From: Saprospiraceae bacterium
GTDB taxonomy: Bacteria; Bacteroidota; Bacteroidia; Chitinophagales; Saprospiraceae
Direction: 5' to 3'
NCBI GenBank assembly: GCA_020627965.1
Contig: JAHDFX010000029.1
Coordinates: forward strand, 1 to 34,816
DNA: 34,816 nucleotides
Of this stretch, positions 23,833 to 31,772 are shown one piece after another (the first letter of the stretch is position 1; each line of letters begins with the position of its first letter). Position numbers and translations under genes: made by a program. Under the pieces are notes generated by a model. That model saw only the letters and a program-made list of their open reading frames with translations. It was not told the DNA's origin and ran no database searches.

Positions 23833-24627
23833 ATGACTCCGGCTAGGAATGATAACTTACGAGGTAAAAACCACTCCCTGAAGAGAAACAATAATATTCA
23901 GGAGATGCTCAAAAAACTTATTGATGCATTGATTAATCAGATTTGTATATGGATTAATCAGCTTGTTGGGATGATGCGCCAATTGTTCCATAAAAAGCGT
24001 TTGCCCTGGTTCAAATTGTCTATTATCTGTATTCTTGTTTATGTGTTGTTCACCAGAGATATGAATTTCAACTTCTCTATGAACGCACCTGCAAAAGCTT
24101 CCGGTATTCAAACGGAAATGAATGATTACAAACCAAGCCAAACTTCTTTTAGATCTGTTGAAAAAACAAAACCTAAAGTCAAATTAGATCCTAAAAAAGA
24201 AGCTTATGTTCTTCGTTTTGCCAGTACAGCAATTACGGAAATGGAGAAATTTGGTATTCCTGCCAGCATAAAAATGGCACAGGGACTGATCGAGAGCAGG
24301 GCAGGGGAGAGTGGGCTTGCGGCTAAAAATAATAATCATTTCGGTATAAAATGCTTTTCTAAGAAGTGTGGCAAGGGGCATTGTGCCAATTTCTCTGATG
24401 ACCATCACAAAGATTTTTTCAGAAAATATAAAACCGCATGGGAAAGCTGGAGAGATCACAGCTATTTCCTGACCAAAGACAGGTACAAAGACTTAGTCAA
24501 ATATGAAAAAGACTACAAAGCCTGGGCGCATGGTTTGAAAGAACGTGGCTATGCTACAGACCCCCAATATGCTGAAAAACTGATCGATATTATTGAGAAA
24601 TATGAGTTGTATAAATTAGATAAATAA
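23833..24627 (+). CDS. Membrane-anchored glucosaminidase (GH73-like peptidoglycan hydrolase)
   Basis: A 264-residue type II membrane protein. Residues 1-58 are cytoplasmic and basic; one membrane helix is at about 59-74 (WFKLSIICILVYVLFT). After a linker, residues about 125-262 form a glucosaminidase domain of the FlgJ/GH73 kind (FGIPASIKMAQGLIESRAG, KNNNHFGIK, YAEKLIDIIEKY). The probable catalytic acid is E154 in LIESRAG. It should cut the MurNAc-GlcNAc glycan backbone in the periplasm. The domain carries the CFSKKCGKGHC insert typical of Bacteroidota versions. The long basic cytoplasmic tail is unusual for these enzymes. It is divergent from the S24 repressor. Confidence 0.88.
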   Translation: MTPARNDNLRGKNHSLKRNNNIQEMLKKLIDALINQICIWINQLVGMMRQLFHKKRLPWFKLSIICILVYVLFTRDMNFNFSMNAPAKASGIQTEMNDYKPSQTSFRSVEKTKPKVKLDPKKEAYVLRFASTAITEMEKFGIPASIKMAQGLIESRAGESGLAAKNNNHFGIKCFSKKCGKGHCANFSDDHHKDFFRKYKTAWESWRDHSYFLTKDRYKDLVKYEKDYKAWAHGLKERGYATDPQYAEKLIDIIEKYELYKLDK

Positions 24628-24673
24628 GACTTTTTTAATAATTTAAATTCAGGATAGTTTATGTTTTTTTGAT

Positions 24674-24681
24674 TAAATTTG
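24674..24681 (+). promoter_or_regulatory. -7 element (TAAATTTG) upstream of the HTH lipoprotein gene
   Basis: A perfect TANNTTTG match ending 22 bp before the ATG at 24704. It would give a short leader of about 16 nt and supports the full-length start that includes the signal peptide. Confidence 0.5.
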
Positions 24682-24703
24682 CTCATCATCAATCTTCATA
24701 TAC

Positions 24704-25051
24704 ATGGCTCGTTTATTTACAATACTATCCATTTTATCGCTATTTTTAATAGGCTGTCAGCCGCCGGATGTTTCATCAAAAGAAGACCCTGAACCACATT
24801 CCGAAGCAGATATTATGCAGCAATCAGCCAAAGCAGGTTTCTATTTGTCCAATGATTTTCCTGATGTAGGTACCCAAATACGAAAAGCAAGAGAACAAAA
24901 AGGACTCACTCAGTTAGAATTGGGAAAAGCTACTGGGCTTAGTGATAAAAATGTCAATAATATAGAAAGCGGGCGGGCTATGCCTACCAGAGAGATCATC
25001 TTTGAAATACAAGAAGTATTAGACTGCGAGATCATTTTAGATGCTTTATAA
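24704..25051 (+). CDS. Lipoprotein-signal protein with Cro/C1-type helix-turn-helix domain
   Basis: A 115-residue protein with two parts that do not normally go together. Residues 1-18 are a clear lipoprotein signal (LFTILSILSLFLIGC, C18 as acylated residue) followed by a Pro/Glu-rich linker. Residues about 56-112 are an XRE/Cro-C1 HTH domain (IRKAREQKGLTQLELGKATG, then NVNNIESGRAMPTREIIFEI) with an intact recognition helix. If exported, the HTH cannot reach DNA. An internal ATG at 24815 (M38) would give a cytoplasmic HTH protein of 78 residues. The promoter element at 24674-24681 favours the long form. It is not obviously in an operon: the next gene has its own promoter. Confidence 0.78.
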   Translation: MARLFTILSILSLFLIGCQPPDVSSKEDPEPHSEADIMQQSAKAGFYLSNDFPDVGTQIRKAREQKGLTQLELGKATGLSDKNVNNIESGRAMPTREIIFEIQEVLDCEIILDAL

Positions 25052-25114
25052 CAGCAATCAAAATAAAAAATACAGCTTAACCCACCAAAAAGACCTCATC
25101 CTGCATCATTATCA

Positions 25115-25145
25115 TTGAATAGACTGTAAAAAATAATTAGCTTTG
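25115..25145 (+). promoter_or_regulatory. Bacteroidota-type promoter of the second sigma-factor gene
   Basis: TTG (25115-25117) and TAGCTTTG (25138-25145) with a 20-nt spacer fit the -33/-7 consensus. The -7 element ends 31 bp before the start codon at 25177. Confidence 0.65.
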
Positions 25146-25176
25146 TAAAGCAGGGTATATTCCCAGATGAAAATAG

Positions 25177-25722
25177 GTGATTTTGACCGAAGCGGAGCTC
25201 ATAGAACAATGTCGCAAAGAAAACCGTGCAGCTCAAAAAGAACTGTACGAGCGTTTTGCACCCAAAATGTTTGGTGTGTGCAAGCGTTATGTGCGTAATC
25301 GTGAGGATGCTGAGGATATATTGGTTGAAGGGCTTTTCAAAGTTTTTGATAATATTGATAAATTTAAAGGAAAGGGAAGTTTTGAAGGCTGGATACGTCG
25401 AATAGTTGTTAATCAGGCTTTAATGTTCTTGCGTAAGAAACACAATTTCAATCTGACCGTAGAAGTTAGCAACATTGAAGTTAAAACAAATGTTAGCGTA
25501 GAGGATGAACTAGCAGAGCAAGATATACTCAATTTATTAAATAAATTACCCACAGGCTACAGAACGGTATTCAATTTGTATGTAGTAGAAGGATACAAAC
25601 ACCGTGAAATTGCTGAAATTATGGGTATTAGTATCAATACCTCGAAATCACAATTAATTTTGGCTAAAAAAAGATTAAGACAATTAATTCAGAAAAATAG
25701 CCAATACCCTGAAACCGGGTGA
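25177..25722 (+). CDS. ECF-type RNA polymerase sigma factor
   Basis: A 181-residue sigma-70 family member. Region 2 is at about residues 20-85 (LYERFAPKMFGVCKRYV, DAEDILVEGLFKVFDNI, FEGWIRRIVVNQALMFLR). Region 4 is at about 118-172 (LPTGYRTVFNLYVVEGYKHREIAEIMGISINTSKSQL). The start is GTG at 25177; the only nearby ATG (25166) is out of frame. It is followed 48 bp later by a membrane protein that is the likely anti-sigma partner. This sigma belongs to the common Bacteroidota ECF group and is clearly different from the one at 7846-8445. Confidence 0.93.
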   Translation: MILTEAELIEQCRKENRAAQKELYERFAPKMFGVCKRYVRNREDAEDILVEGLFKVFDNIDKFKGKGSFEGWIRRIVVNQALMFLRKKHNFNLTVEVSNIEVKTNVSVEDELAEQDILNLLNKLPTGYRTVFNLYVVEGYKHREIAEIMGISINTSKSQLILAKKRLRQLIQKNSQYPETG

Positions 25723-25770
25723 AAGGATGTTTAAAACACAAACGAATGCGAAATTAAATCGCAATAAGTC

Positions 25771-27141
25771 ATGAAACAGGACGATCAAATATTCGATTTA
25801 TTCAAAAAGAATGAGCACAAACTCGAGGAGATGCCTTCGCTTCAGGCCTGGGACAGACTGGAGGAGCGACTGGATGAGCGTAAAGATGAGAAAAAAGGCT
25901 TTGTACTCAGAAAAGTGGCGATAGCTGCTGCAGTCTTTATTGCGGTATCTATGATCGCTATATGGACTTATGTCAATCCATTTAATTATAACAATGAAAG
26001 AGCAGCATTTCACTCCAATAAAGCCCCATCACCTATCGAACGTATCGCCAGCGATGCCAATGAACGGGCTGTCCCTTTATTAATGTCACACAGAGAAAAA
26101 GCTGTTTTCCTTACAGAAGCTGTCAGAAAAACCAATCCTGAAAACCCACCAATAGCCAATAAAAAACCAGGTAATAATGTTCAGTCTGGCGATAGAATAA
26201 AGCCTGGTATAAATGAAAAAGAAGTAAAAGAAACGAGATTACCAGCAATTGCGGATGTAATAGAGCGTGAGAACGCAGAAATAAGAGACAAAAAGCTGCA
26301 AAAAGATGAAGAATCAGACCTTTTTGCTTTGAAAGATTTTGATGATGAGAATGATGGAGCAGTTATAGAAAAAGAAGAAGTACCACAGCCCGAAACTGAA
26401 AAAATGATCGTACTTGCTGACCTGGAAGAAGAGGTGGAAGCAAAATCAGTAGAAAAAGGTAAGACTAAAGCAATAAGTAAAGCTGACTTACCAGAAGCTA
26501 CAGACTATGACTATGGTACTGATCAGGACGATTTTTCGACTACTATTGTTACAGAATATGAACCAATAAGAAGCAAAGCAGAAGAAAAACGTCGTGATGA
26601 AATGCTTCAGGAAAGTGAGCGTAGAAGAGAGAAAAAACGCAGAGCTTCCAAAAAAGCAAAAACCATGTCGGAAGCTATTGCTCAAAACAGTGCTAAAGAT
26701 AAATTTGAAGAAGTAGCAAAAGAATCCGATGAAGCTGTCGTTATGGAAGAACACCTTGCTGTAGTAACAGCGCCAACAAGTGCGTCGGAACTTCCTGGCA
26801 GCCCTACCTCATTTGCCTGGCTGATAGGGGAATGGAACAGTCAGCAAAATAACGCTATCCAATTTTCTCAAGCATCGTACATGATTTCAGGGAGTGGAGA
26901 ATTTAGTCAGGGGGATGTCTCTGAATTAAGTATTGATACAAGAAATAATGGACAGCTTTACTGGTCAGGAACAGAACTTTTTAATATTATTGAGCAAACC
27001 TCTTCAAAAATTGTCTTTGAAAACACTGAAAAGGATAGTTTTCCCAACCGTATTATCTTCACTCTAATCAACCAGAATGAAATGAGTGTAGAACAGCAAG
27101 ATAAGAATCGCACTGAAGTTCAGGTATATACAAGGAAATAA
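25771..27141 (+). CDS. Membrane protein, probable anti-sigma partner with DUF6265-like C-terminal domain
   Basis: A 456-residue single-pass protein. Residues 1-45 are cytoplasmic (FDLFKKNEHKLEEMPSLQAWDRLEERL), a pattern seen at the N-terminus of Bacteroidota anti-sigma-like proteins. A membrane helix is at about 47-67 (VAIAAAVFIAVSMIAIWTYV). Residues about 80-340 are a low-complexity periplasmic region very rich in Lys and Glu, probably disordered. The last 105 residues (FAWLIGEWNSQ, then FPNRIIFTLINQNEMSVE) resemble DUF6265, a small beta-barrel domain. Co-transcription with the sigma factor is likely from the 48-bp spacing. It ends 5 bp from a converging gene. Confidence 0.78.
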   Translation: MKQDDQIFDLFKKNEHKLEEMPSLQAWDRLEERLDERKDEKKGFVLRKVAIAAAVFIAVSMIAIWTYVNPFNYNNERAAFHSNKAPSPIERIASDANERAVPLLMSHREKAVFLTEAVRKTNPENPPIANKKPGNNVQSGDRIKPGINEKEVKETRLPAIADVIERENAEIRDKKLQKDEESDLFALKDFDDENDGAVIEKEEVPQPETEKMIVLADLEEEVEAKSVEKGKTKAISKADLPEATDYDYGTDQDDFSTTIVTEYEPIRSKAEEKRRDEMLQESERRREKKRRASKKAKTMSEAIAQNSAKDKFEEVAKESDEAVVMEEHLAVVTAPTSASELPGSPTSFAWLIGEWNSQQNNAIQFSQASYMISGSGEFSQGDVSELSIDTRNNGQLYWSGTELFNIIEQTSSKIVFENTEKDSFPNRIIFTLINQNEMSVEQQDKNRTEVQVYTRK

Positions 27142-27146
27142 AGTGA

Positions 27147-27731
27147 TTATCTCTGACGCTTAGGTCTGCGGTTTCCACGCATTTGCATACGCTGATGCCC
27201 CTTGGGAACCATCTTCAATTGCTTCTCAATTTGCTGAATAGCTGCTGTTATCTGTGGCTCAGTAACCTGACAATTCTTGGCTTCTTTAAGATAATTTTTA
27301 GCCAATTGCAGTTTGTTTTTATTGGCTGCCATCTGCACCAGAGCCAAATATATCTGAGCTGTATAATCTCCTGTTGGCATACCGACTTCCAAAGCATCTT
27401 TCATATGTACTTCTGCCTGATTGAAATCTTTACGATGCATTTGAATGCTACCCAGTAGAAAATGATAAACTCCACGATTCATCTTCAACATCCAATTGGG
27501 TTTCCAGGTCCATTTGAGTTGCTCTTCAGCATGATCCAAATCGCCACGCTCAACAGCCCTGGCAGCAGAAGCCAGAGTACCAAATAGAAAATAACCAACC
27601 AATAGAACAATGCCAGGAATCAATAGAATCCATGACCAGGCAAGTCCATAGGGAAGGAAAGAAACAACGATACCACCAATCAACAGAACGGCGATCAATA
27701 AAAAACGAATCTTAATAGGTATTACGGGCAT
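27147..27731 (-). CDS. Inner-membrane protein with TPR-like cytoplasmic or periplasmic domain
   Basis: A 194-residue protein with two membrane helices at about residues 9-27 (FLLIAVLLIGGIVVSFLPYG) and 33-52 (WILLIPGIVLLVGYFLFGTL), followed by helical repeats to about 165 (RGDLDHAEEQLKWTW, KDFNQAEVHMKDALEVG). The C-terminal 25 residues are strongly basic (KGHQRMQMRGNRRPKRQR), which could bind RNA, DNA or acidic lipid heads. It has the same direction as, and lies downstream of, the AAA ATPase gene (62 bp), and probably has its own promoter (27775-27782). The family is unknown to me. Confidence 0.75.
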   Translation of the reverse strand: MPVIPIKIRFLLIAVLLIGGIVVSFLPYGLAWSWILLIPGIVLLVGYFLFGTLASAARAVERGDLDHAEEQLKWTWKPNWMLKMNRGVYHFLLGSIQMHRKDFNQAEVHMKDALEVGMPTGDYTAQIYLALVQMAANKNKLQLAKNYLKEAKNCQVTEPQITAAIQQIEKQLKMVPKGHQRMQMRGNRRPKRQR

Positions 27732-27774
27732 ATCTTACTTTTTACTTTAAACAACTTCTTTGATAAATGGGCTG

Positions 27775-27782
27775 CAAAACTA
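27775..27782 (-). promoter_or_regulatory. -7 element (TAGTTTTG on minus strand) upstream of the TPR membrane gene
   Basis: A perfect TANNTTTG match on the minus strand in the 62-bp gap after the AAA ATPase gene, 43 bp before the start at 27731. The -33 box is weak. Confidence 0.4.
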
Positions 27783-27793
27783 AGGATTTTAAT

Positions 27794-30052
27794 TTAATCG
27801 GTGTTAATGACCAATTGTTGATTATAATCAATTCTTAATTTACTGCTTTTTAAATCAGAGGCATCATTGAGCCAATGTGCTAATGGAGCTACTACATCTT
27901 TCTCTATAGCACGCTGAAGTGGTCGGGCTCCATAACGTTCATCAAAACCAACATCAGATAAATGATTTACCAGCTTCTCACTGAAATCAAGATCCAGCGC
28001 CCGCTTAACAAAACCTTCTCGCTTTTTCAGGTCGCCAAGCTCTTTATATGTAATATGACGAATATTATCCTGATTGAGTGAGTTGAAAGTGACGATAGAG
28101 TCTACACGATTTAAAAATTCGGGACGGAAAAAGCCACGCAAAGCTCCACTATAATCCGGTTGTAGGTTTTTATCGAAACTAATAGAACGACGATTGGAAG
28201 CCCCCAGATTTGTTGTCATAATAATGATCGTATTGCGTAAATTGGTTATTCTTCCATAGGCATCTACCAGAATTCCTTCGTCTAATGCAGCCAGAAGCGC
28301 ATCAAAAATAACTGGGTGGGCTTTTTCTACTTCATCCAATAATAATACAGAAAATGGGCGCTCACGTACTTCTTTTACTACTTTACCGACATCACGACCA
28401 GCACCAATAAAGCGATGAATCATCCCAGGATGCTGGAATTCACTCATATCTACCCGTATCAATGGCGACTGATTCTGACCCTTCCCGAAAAAGTAGTCGG
28501 CCATTGCTCTGGCTGAAGCTGTTTTACCAACGCCTGTAGGACCAGCAAATATCATCGTGGTAATAGGCTTGTGAGGGTTATTCAAACCAGCTTTAAATAC
28601 TTTTATAGTACTAACGATCTGATGAACAGCGCCGGGCTGACCAATGATCCTTTTTTGAAAATAAGAACTCAGCTCGTCTATGTCTAGCAACAGATCATCT
28701 CTAAGGAACAGTTCAGGCATGCCAGTTTGCTTAATAAAATTAGCAATAACGGCCGGCTGATCTATTTTATCCTGCTGATTGAGTTGGGCTTCATTGACAC
28801 ATTGACCTAAAAAGCGTACAGCCTTACCAGGAAAGCAACTGTAAGGATAGTAGCGGCGCAATAAACGAAAACTCAGATTAATAGCTGGTTCAGTAATCTT
28901 AACCTTTAGATTACTACCGCTAAAATCAGCTAATTTGCTTAATATGTTTTGAATTTTCTGCTCAGGCAACTCATCAATTCTAACCAACTGAAAATTCTCA
29001 GCAAAGCCAGGGAGCATTCGCTTGATACTTTCCAATTGTTCGGGGGTTACCTCGCCAACCATCTGCAATTTCCCATCTCGAAGAAAAGAAGACATAAAGG
29101 CAGCAACACTATCTTCCGGGCCTTCGCCGCCTGTTTGTAATAGCCGAATAAAATCTACCACCCACAAAATACCATTGGCAGCGCTCAGGTCTTCTATCAA
29201 TGCTTCGCAGTTCTCCTGCCATTCCCCCAGCCATTTTGCCGATGCTGTAATGCGTTGCGGCATAATTTGCCAAAAAGTAAAATCCAATCGCTGTGCACGA
29301 TTTTTAGCTGTTATTTTCTTGATGGCTTGTTTTAGTACAGAGCTTTTACCAACAAGTGGCTTACCCACAATAAGTACATTGCTTCTGGAATTTACCAGTT
29401 TTTGAATCGTCTCAGTTACTTTACTCTCTAATTCCCAGGCAGCTTCAGGGAAGGCACTGATATTTCGTTTGACCGCCTTACTTTGCGGATAACGATCAGC
29501 CATAGACGATAAGGTCTCATAAGTAGGTTTATACTTAAAGTTCCAGTCGTAATCTTTGTTATAATTGACACGAAGTGTAATATGGTCTAGTTGCGGATGA
29601 CCACGCATGATATGCTGATAGATTTCTTCAGGCAAAAGCCTGTTCAATATATCTGTTGTGAAATGACGAACCAGCGAACTGAATTGTTTACTGTCGTAAT
29701 AATGAAAACGTTTGCCAAAAGCAGGCAGATAAGCTTCAAAATGCCCACTATCAGTTTCTCCATATACCACTGCTACAGGAACAGAAACGGTATCTTTCAT
29801 GGGAAAGGCAGCTCGCTCAGTTCGATAAGTCGGGCGAACCTTGATATCTACTATTTTCAATTTGGGCTCAGCAATCGCCATGTGCGGATACTCGTCATGC
29901 TTTTTATACTGCTTCTGAATATGACCGGATAAGGTAGACTTTAGACTACGTAAGTCTTTATCAACCATTTGATAATCTGAACCAACTAAGACACCCAATA
30001 CAGATGCATCAGGGAGGGTATAATATACGAGGGGATAAGTAATTGTTTCCAT
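27794..30052 (-). CDS. Divergent Hsp100/Clp-like double-AAA ATPase with novel N-terminal domain
   Basis: A 752-residue ATPase. Residues 1-200 are a beta-rich N-terminal region that is not a Clp-N domain and that I do not recognise. The first AAA module (about 205-450) has a Walker A GKPLVGKS (230-237), but its Walker B region reads GILWVVDFIRLL, with F301 where the catalytic Glu belongs. The second AAA module (about 465-752) has Walker A GPTGVGKT (504-511), Walker B LLLDE (570-574) and the Clp C-terminal D2-small domain (GFDERYGARPLQRAIE). The usual pore-loop GYVG with its substrate-gripping tyrosine is absent: FIGAGRDVGKVV occupies that place. This suggests a disaggregase-like machine that pulls its clients differently or acts as a remodelling switch. 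Confidence 0.85.
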   Translation of the reverse strand: METITYPLVYYTLPDASVLGVLVGSDYQMVDKDLRSLKSTLSGHIQKQYKKHDEYPHMAIAEPKLKIVDIKVRPTYRTERAAFPMKDTVSVPVAVVYGETDSGHFEAYLPAFGKRFHYYDSKQFSSLVRHFTTDILNRLLPEEIYQHIMRGHPQLDHITLRVNYNKDYDWNFKYKPTYETLSSMADRYPQSKAVKRNISAFPEAAWELESKVTETIQKLVNSRSNVLIVGKPLVGKSSVLKQAIKKITAKNRAQRLDFTFWQIMPQRITASAKWLGEWQENCEALIEDLSAANGILWVVDFIRLLQTGGEGPEDSVAAFMSSFLRDGKLQMVGEVTPEQLESIKRMLPGFAENFQLVRIDELPEQKIQNILSKLADFSGSNLKVKITEPAINLSFRLLRRYYPYSCFPGKAVRFLGQCVNEAQLNQQDKIDQPAVIANFIKQTGMPELFLRDDLLLDIDELSSYFQKRIIGQPGAVHQIVSTIKVFKAGLNNPHKPITTMIFAGPTGVGKTASARAMADYFFGKGQNQSPLIRVDMSEFQHPGMIHRFIGAGRDVGKVVKEVRERPFSVLLLDEVEKAHPVIFDALLAALDEGILVDAYGRITNLRNTIIIMTTNLGASNRRSISFDKNLQPDYSGALRGFFRPEFLNRVDSIVTFNSLNQDNIRHITYKELGDLKKREGFVKRALDLDFSEKLVNHLSDVGFDERYGARPLQRAIEKDVVAPLAHWLNDASDLKSSKLRIDYNQQLVINTD

Positions 30053-30058
30053 GCTTTA

Positions 30059-30066
30059 CAAAGATA
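30059..30066 (-). promoter_or_regulatory. -7 element (TATCTTTG on minus strand) directly before the AAA ATPase gene
   Basis: A perfect TANNTTTG match on the minus strand only 7 bp from the ATG at 30050-30052, which implies an almost leaderless mRNA if used. The -33 region is poor, so this is a weak call. Confidence 0.35.
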
Positions 30067-30222
30067 TGGTTTTCGTTTGGGAAAGGTAAAATGTACTTGG
30101 CAATATATGTGTAAATAATCGTCTTTTATACCAGTTATTTGATAAAAAAAGCAGATGCTCTTGACGAAAATGGAAAGTGTAAAGTGTTGAATTTCAGAAA
30201 ATAATTCATTTTTGATATGTTT

Positions 30223-30255
30223 TTTGTGAGATTTGGCATAATCTTAGTAATTTAG
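30223..30255 (+). promoter_or_regulatory. Promoter of the DUF4783 gene
   Basis: TTTG (30223-30226) and TAATTTAG (30248-30255), a 7-of-8 match to the -7 consensus, lie 21 nt apart; the start codon is 22 bp downstream. Confidence 0.45.
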
Positions 30256-30276
30256 AGAGTATAAAATCATTTTACG

Positions 30277-30651
30277 ATGAAAATACTTTTAATTACATTG
30301 TTGATGTCCACTTCGGTTTTTGCACAACCTGATTTTTCAGGAATTACGAAGGCACTCAACACAGGCGATGCCTCCATTTTAGCGGGGTACTTTGATGAAA
30401 ATGTAGAATTGATCGTTCTTGATGATGAGGGAATTTATGGTAAAGCCCAGGCCGCCCAAATCGTTAAAAAATTCTTTGCGGAATATCCGCCAAAGTCGTT
30501 CAAATTAGTTCATCAGGGAACAAATAATAAAAGTCTGCACTACTGTATTGGCGATATGACGATTGGCTCCGATACTTATCGGGTTAGTTTTTATCTCAAA
30601 CAAGTAGACGACCAGTATTTAATTCAAGAACTGGGCATTGAAGAAGATTAA
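30277..30651 (+). CDS. DUF4783 secreted protein (NTF2-like fold)
   Basis: A 124-residue protein with a signal peptide (residues 1-16, ILLITLLMSTSVFAQ). The mature part (ITKALNTGDASILAGYFDENVEL, GKAQAAQIVKKFFAEYPPKSF, YRVSFYLKQVDDQYLIQELGIEE) is the compact alpha-beta cone of DUF4783, an NTF2-like family typical of Bacteroidota and often found next to nadC, as here. Its biochemical role is not known to me. It is followed by an intrinsic terminator, so nadC is transcribed separately. Confidence 0.88.
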   Translation: MKILLITLLMSTSVFAQPDFSGITKALNTGDASILAGYFDENVELIVLDDEGIYGKAQAAQIVKKFFAEYPPKSFKLVHQGTNNKSLHYCIGDMTIGSDTYRVSFYLKQVDDQYLIQELGIEED

Positions 30652-30678
30652 ACAACCATTATAGATAATCGAATGAAA

Positions 30679-30704
30679 AGGTATCCTGAGGGATGCCTTT
30701 TTTT
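30679..30704 (+). terminator. Intrinsic terminator after the DUF4783 gene
   Basis: AGGTATCC and GGATGCCT form an 8-bp stem with one G:U pair around TGAG, followed directly by seven T. Confidence 0.88.
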
Positions 30705-30740
30705 ATTTTGTGATGTTATCATATTCGCCAGAGGATTTAC

Positions 30741-30748
30741 TACTTTTG
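30741..30748 (+). promoter_or_regulatory. -7 element (TACTTTTG) of nadC
   Basis: A perfect TANNTTTG match 42 bp before the nadC start codon. The -33 region shows only a partial match. Confidence 0.45.
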
Positions 30749-30790
30749 CCCAAAGAATTATTCAAAAACCAATACTAAAGTATTGTCATT

Positions 30791-31663
30791 ATGCAGCATT
30801 TAATTCAAGAAGCTACAGAGCTACAAATCAATGATTTTATAAAGAGAGCATTTCATGAAGATGTGGGAGAGGGCGACCATACCTCCTTAGCCTGTATACC
30901 GGAGAACCATCGCACTAAAGCCCGACTGCTGGTCAAGTCTGAATGTGTATTGGCAGGTATAGAATTGGCACAGCGCATTTTTCATCATGTTGATAAAACA
31001 GCAGAAATAGAAATCTTTATGCAGGACGGCACTGCTGCCAAACATGGAGATATTGCCTTTATCGTTGAATGTAATTCCAGAGCTTTACTCATGGCAGAAC
31101 GCCTTGCACTAAACTCCATGCAACGCATGAGTGGGATTGCAACATTGAGTCGGGAATTTGTTGATAAAATTGAAGGTACATCAGCTGTTTTACTGGATAC
31201 TCGAAAAACAACACCATTGCTTCGCTTTCTGGAAAAGTGGGCGGTAAGAATTGGCGGCGCTACTAATTATCGTTTTGGTCTGTATGATTGGATAATGGTC
31301 AAAGATAATCATGTAGATGCTTGTGGAGGTATTACTCAGGCTATACGCAGTGTAGCAGAATATCAGAAGAAAAATGCTTTGCAACTTGGTTTTACCATAG
31401 AAACCCGAAATCTGGACGAAGTGAAAGAAGTCATGGAACAGGGGAGGGGCATAGTTACCCAAATCATGCTCGATAATTTTAGCCTGGATATGACCAAAGA
31501 AGCTGTGAAGCTAATTGGTGATACTTTTAGTACAGAAGCTTCAGGCGGAGTCAATTTGAACACCGTTCGCCCCATCGCTGAAACCGGAGTAGACTACATC
31601 TCTGTTGGTGCGCTAACTCACTCTTACAATAGTAAAGATTTGAGCTTGAAGGTAATGAAGTAG
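30791..31663 (+). CDS. nadC: Nicotinate-nucleotide diphosphorylase (carboxylating)
   Basis: A 290-residue enzyme of full family length. It converts quinolinate and phosphoribosyl pyrophosphate to nicotinate mononucleotide, CO2 and pyrophosphate, the last step of de novo NAD precursor synthesis in the cytoplasm. Diagnostic motifs are DVGEGDHTS near the N-terminus (24-32), RLALNSMQRMSGIAT in the helical part, TRKTTP (137-142) that binds quinolinate, MVKDNH (169-174) with the catalytic lysine, IMLDNF, and the C-terminal EASGGVNLNTVRPIAETGVDYISVG phosphate-binding strand. No nadA or nadB is in the window, so the pathway is scattered. Confidence 0.97.
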   Translation: MQHLIQEATELQINDFIKRAFHEDVGEGDHTSLACIPENHRTKARLLVKSECVLAGIELAQRIFHHVDKTAEIEIFMQDGTAAKHGDIAFIVECNSRALLMAERLALNSMQRMSGIATLSREFVDKIEGTSAVLLDTRKTTPLLRFLEKWAVRIGGATNYRFGLYDWIMVKDNHVDACGGITQAIRSVAEYQKKNALQLGFTIETRNLDEVKEVMEQGRGIVTQIMLDNFSLDMTKEAVKLIGDTFSTEASGGVNLNTVRPIAETGVDYISVGALTHSYNSKDLSLKVMK

Positions 31664-31772
31664 CGCTGAGTAGAAAAAAAGTCAAAAACTGACACTAAAG
31701 AAGTTAGAAAATAATAATTCAAACAACAGAATGATGCGGGTGGGGTTAAACTTTATTGGATTTTGAAGCAGT

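Noticed and set aside
22981-24627. Prophage remnant
   Set aside because: Only a repressor-like and a hydrolase gene are present; there is no integrase, structural gene or attachment repeat, and the hydrolase has a cellular membrane anchor.
29022-29405. 127-codon plus-strand open frame inside the AAA ATPase gene
   Set aside because: Antisense to the D1 AAA region with clear coding constraint on the other strand.
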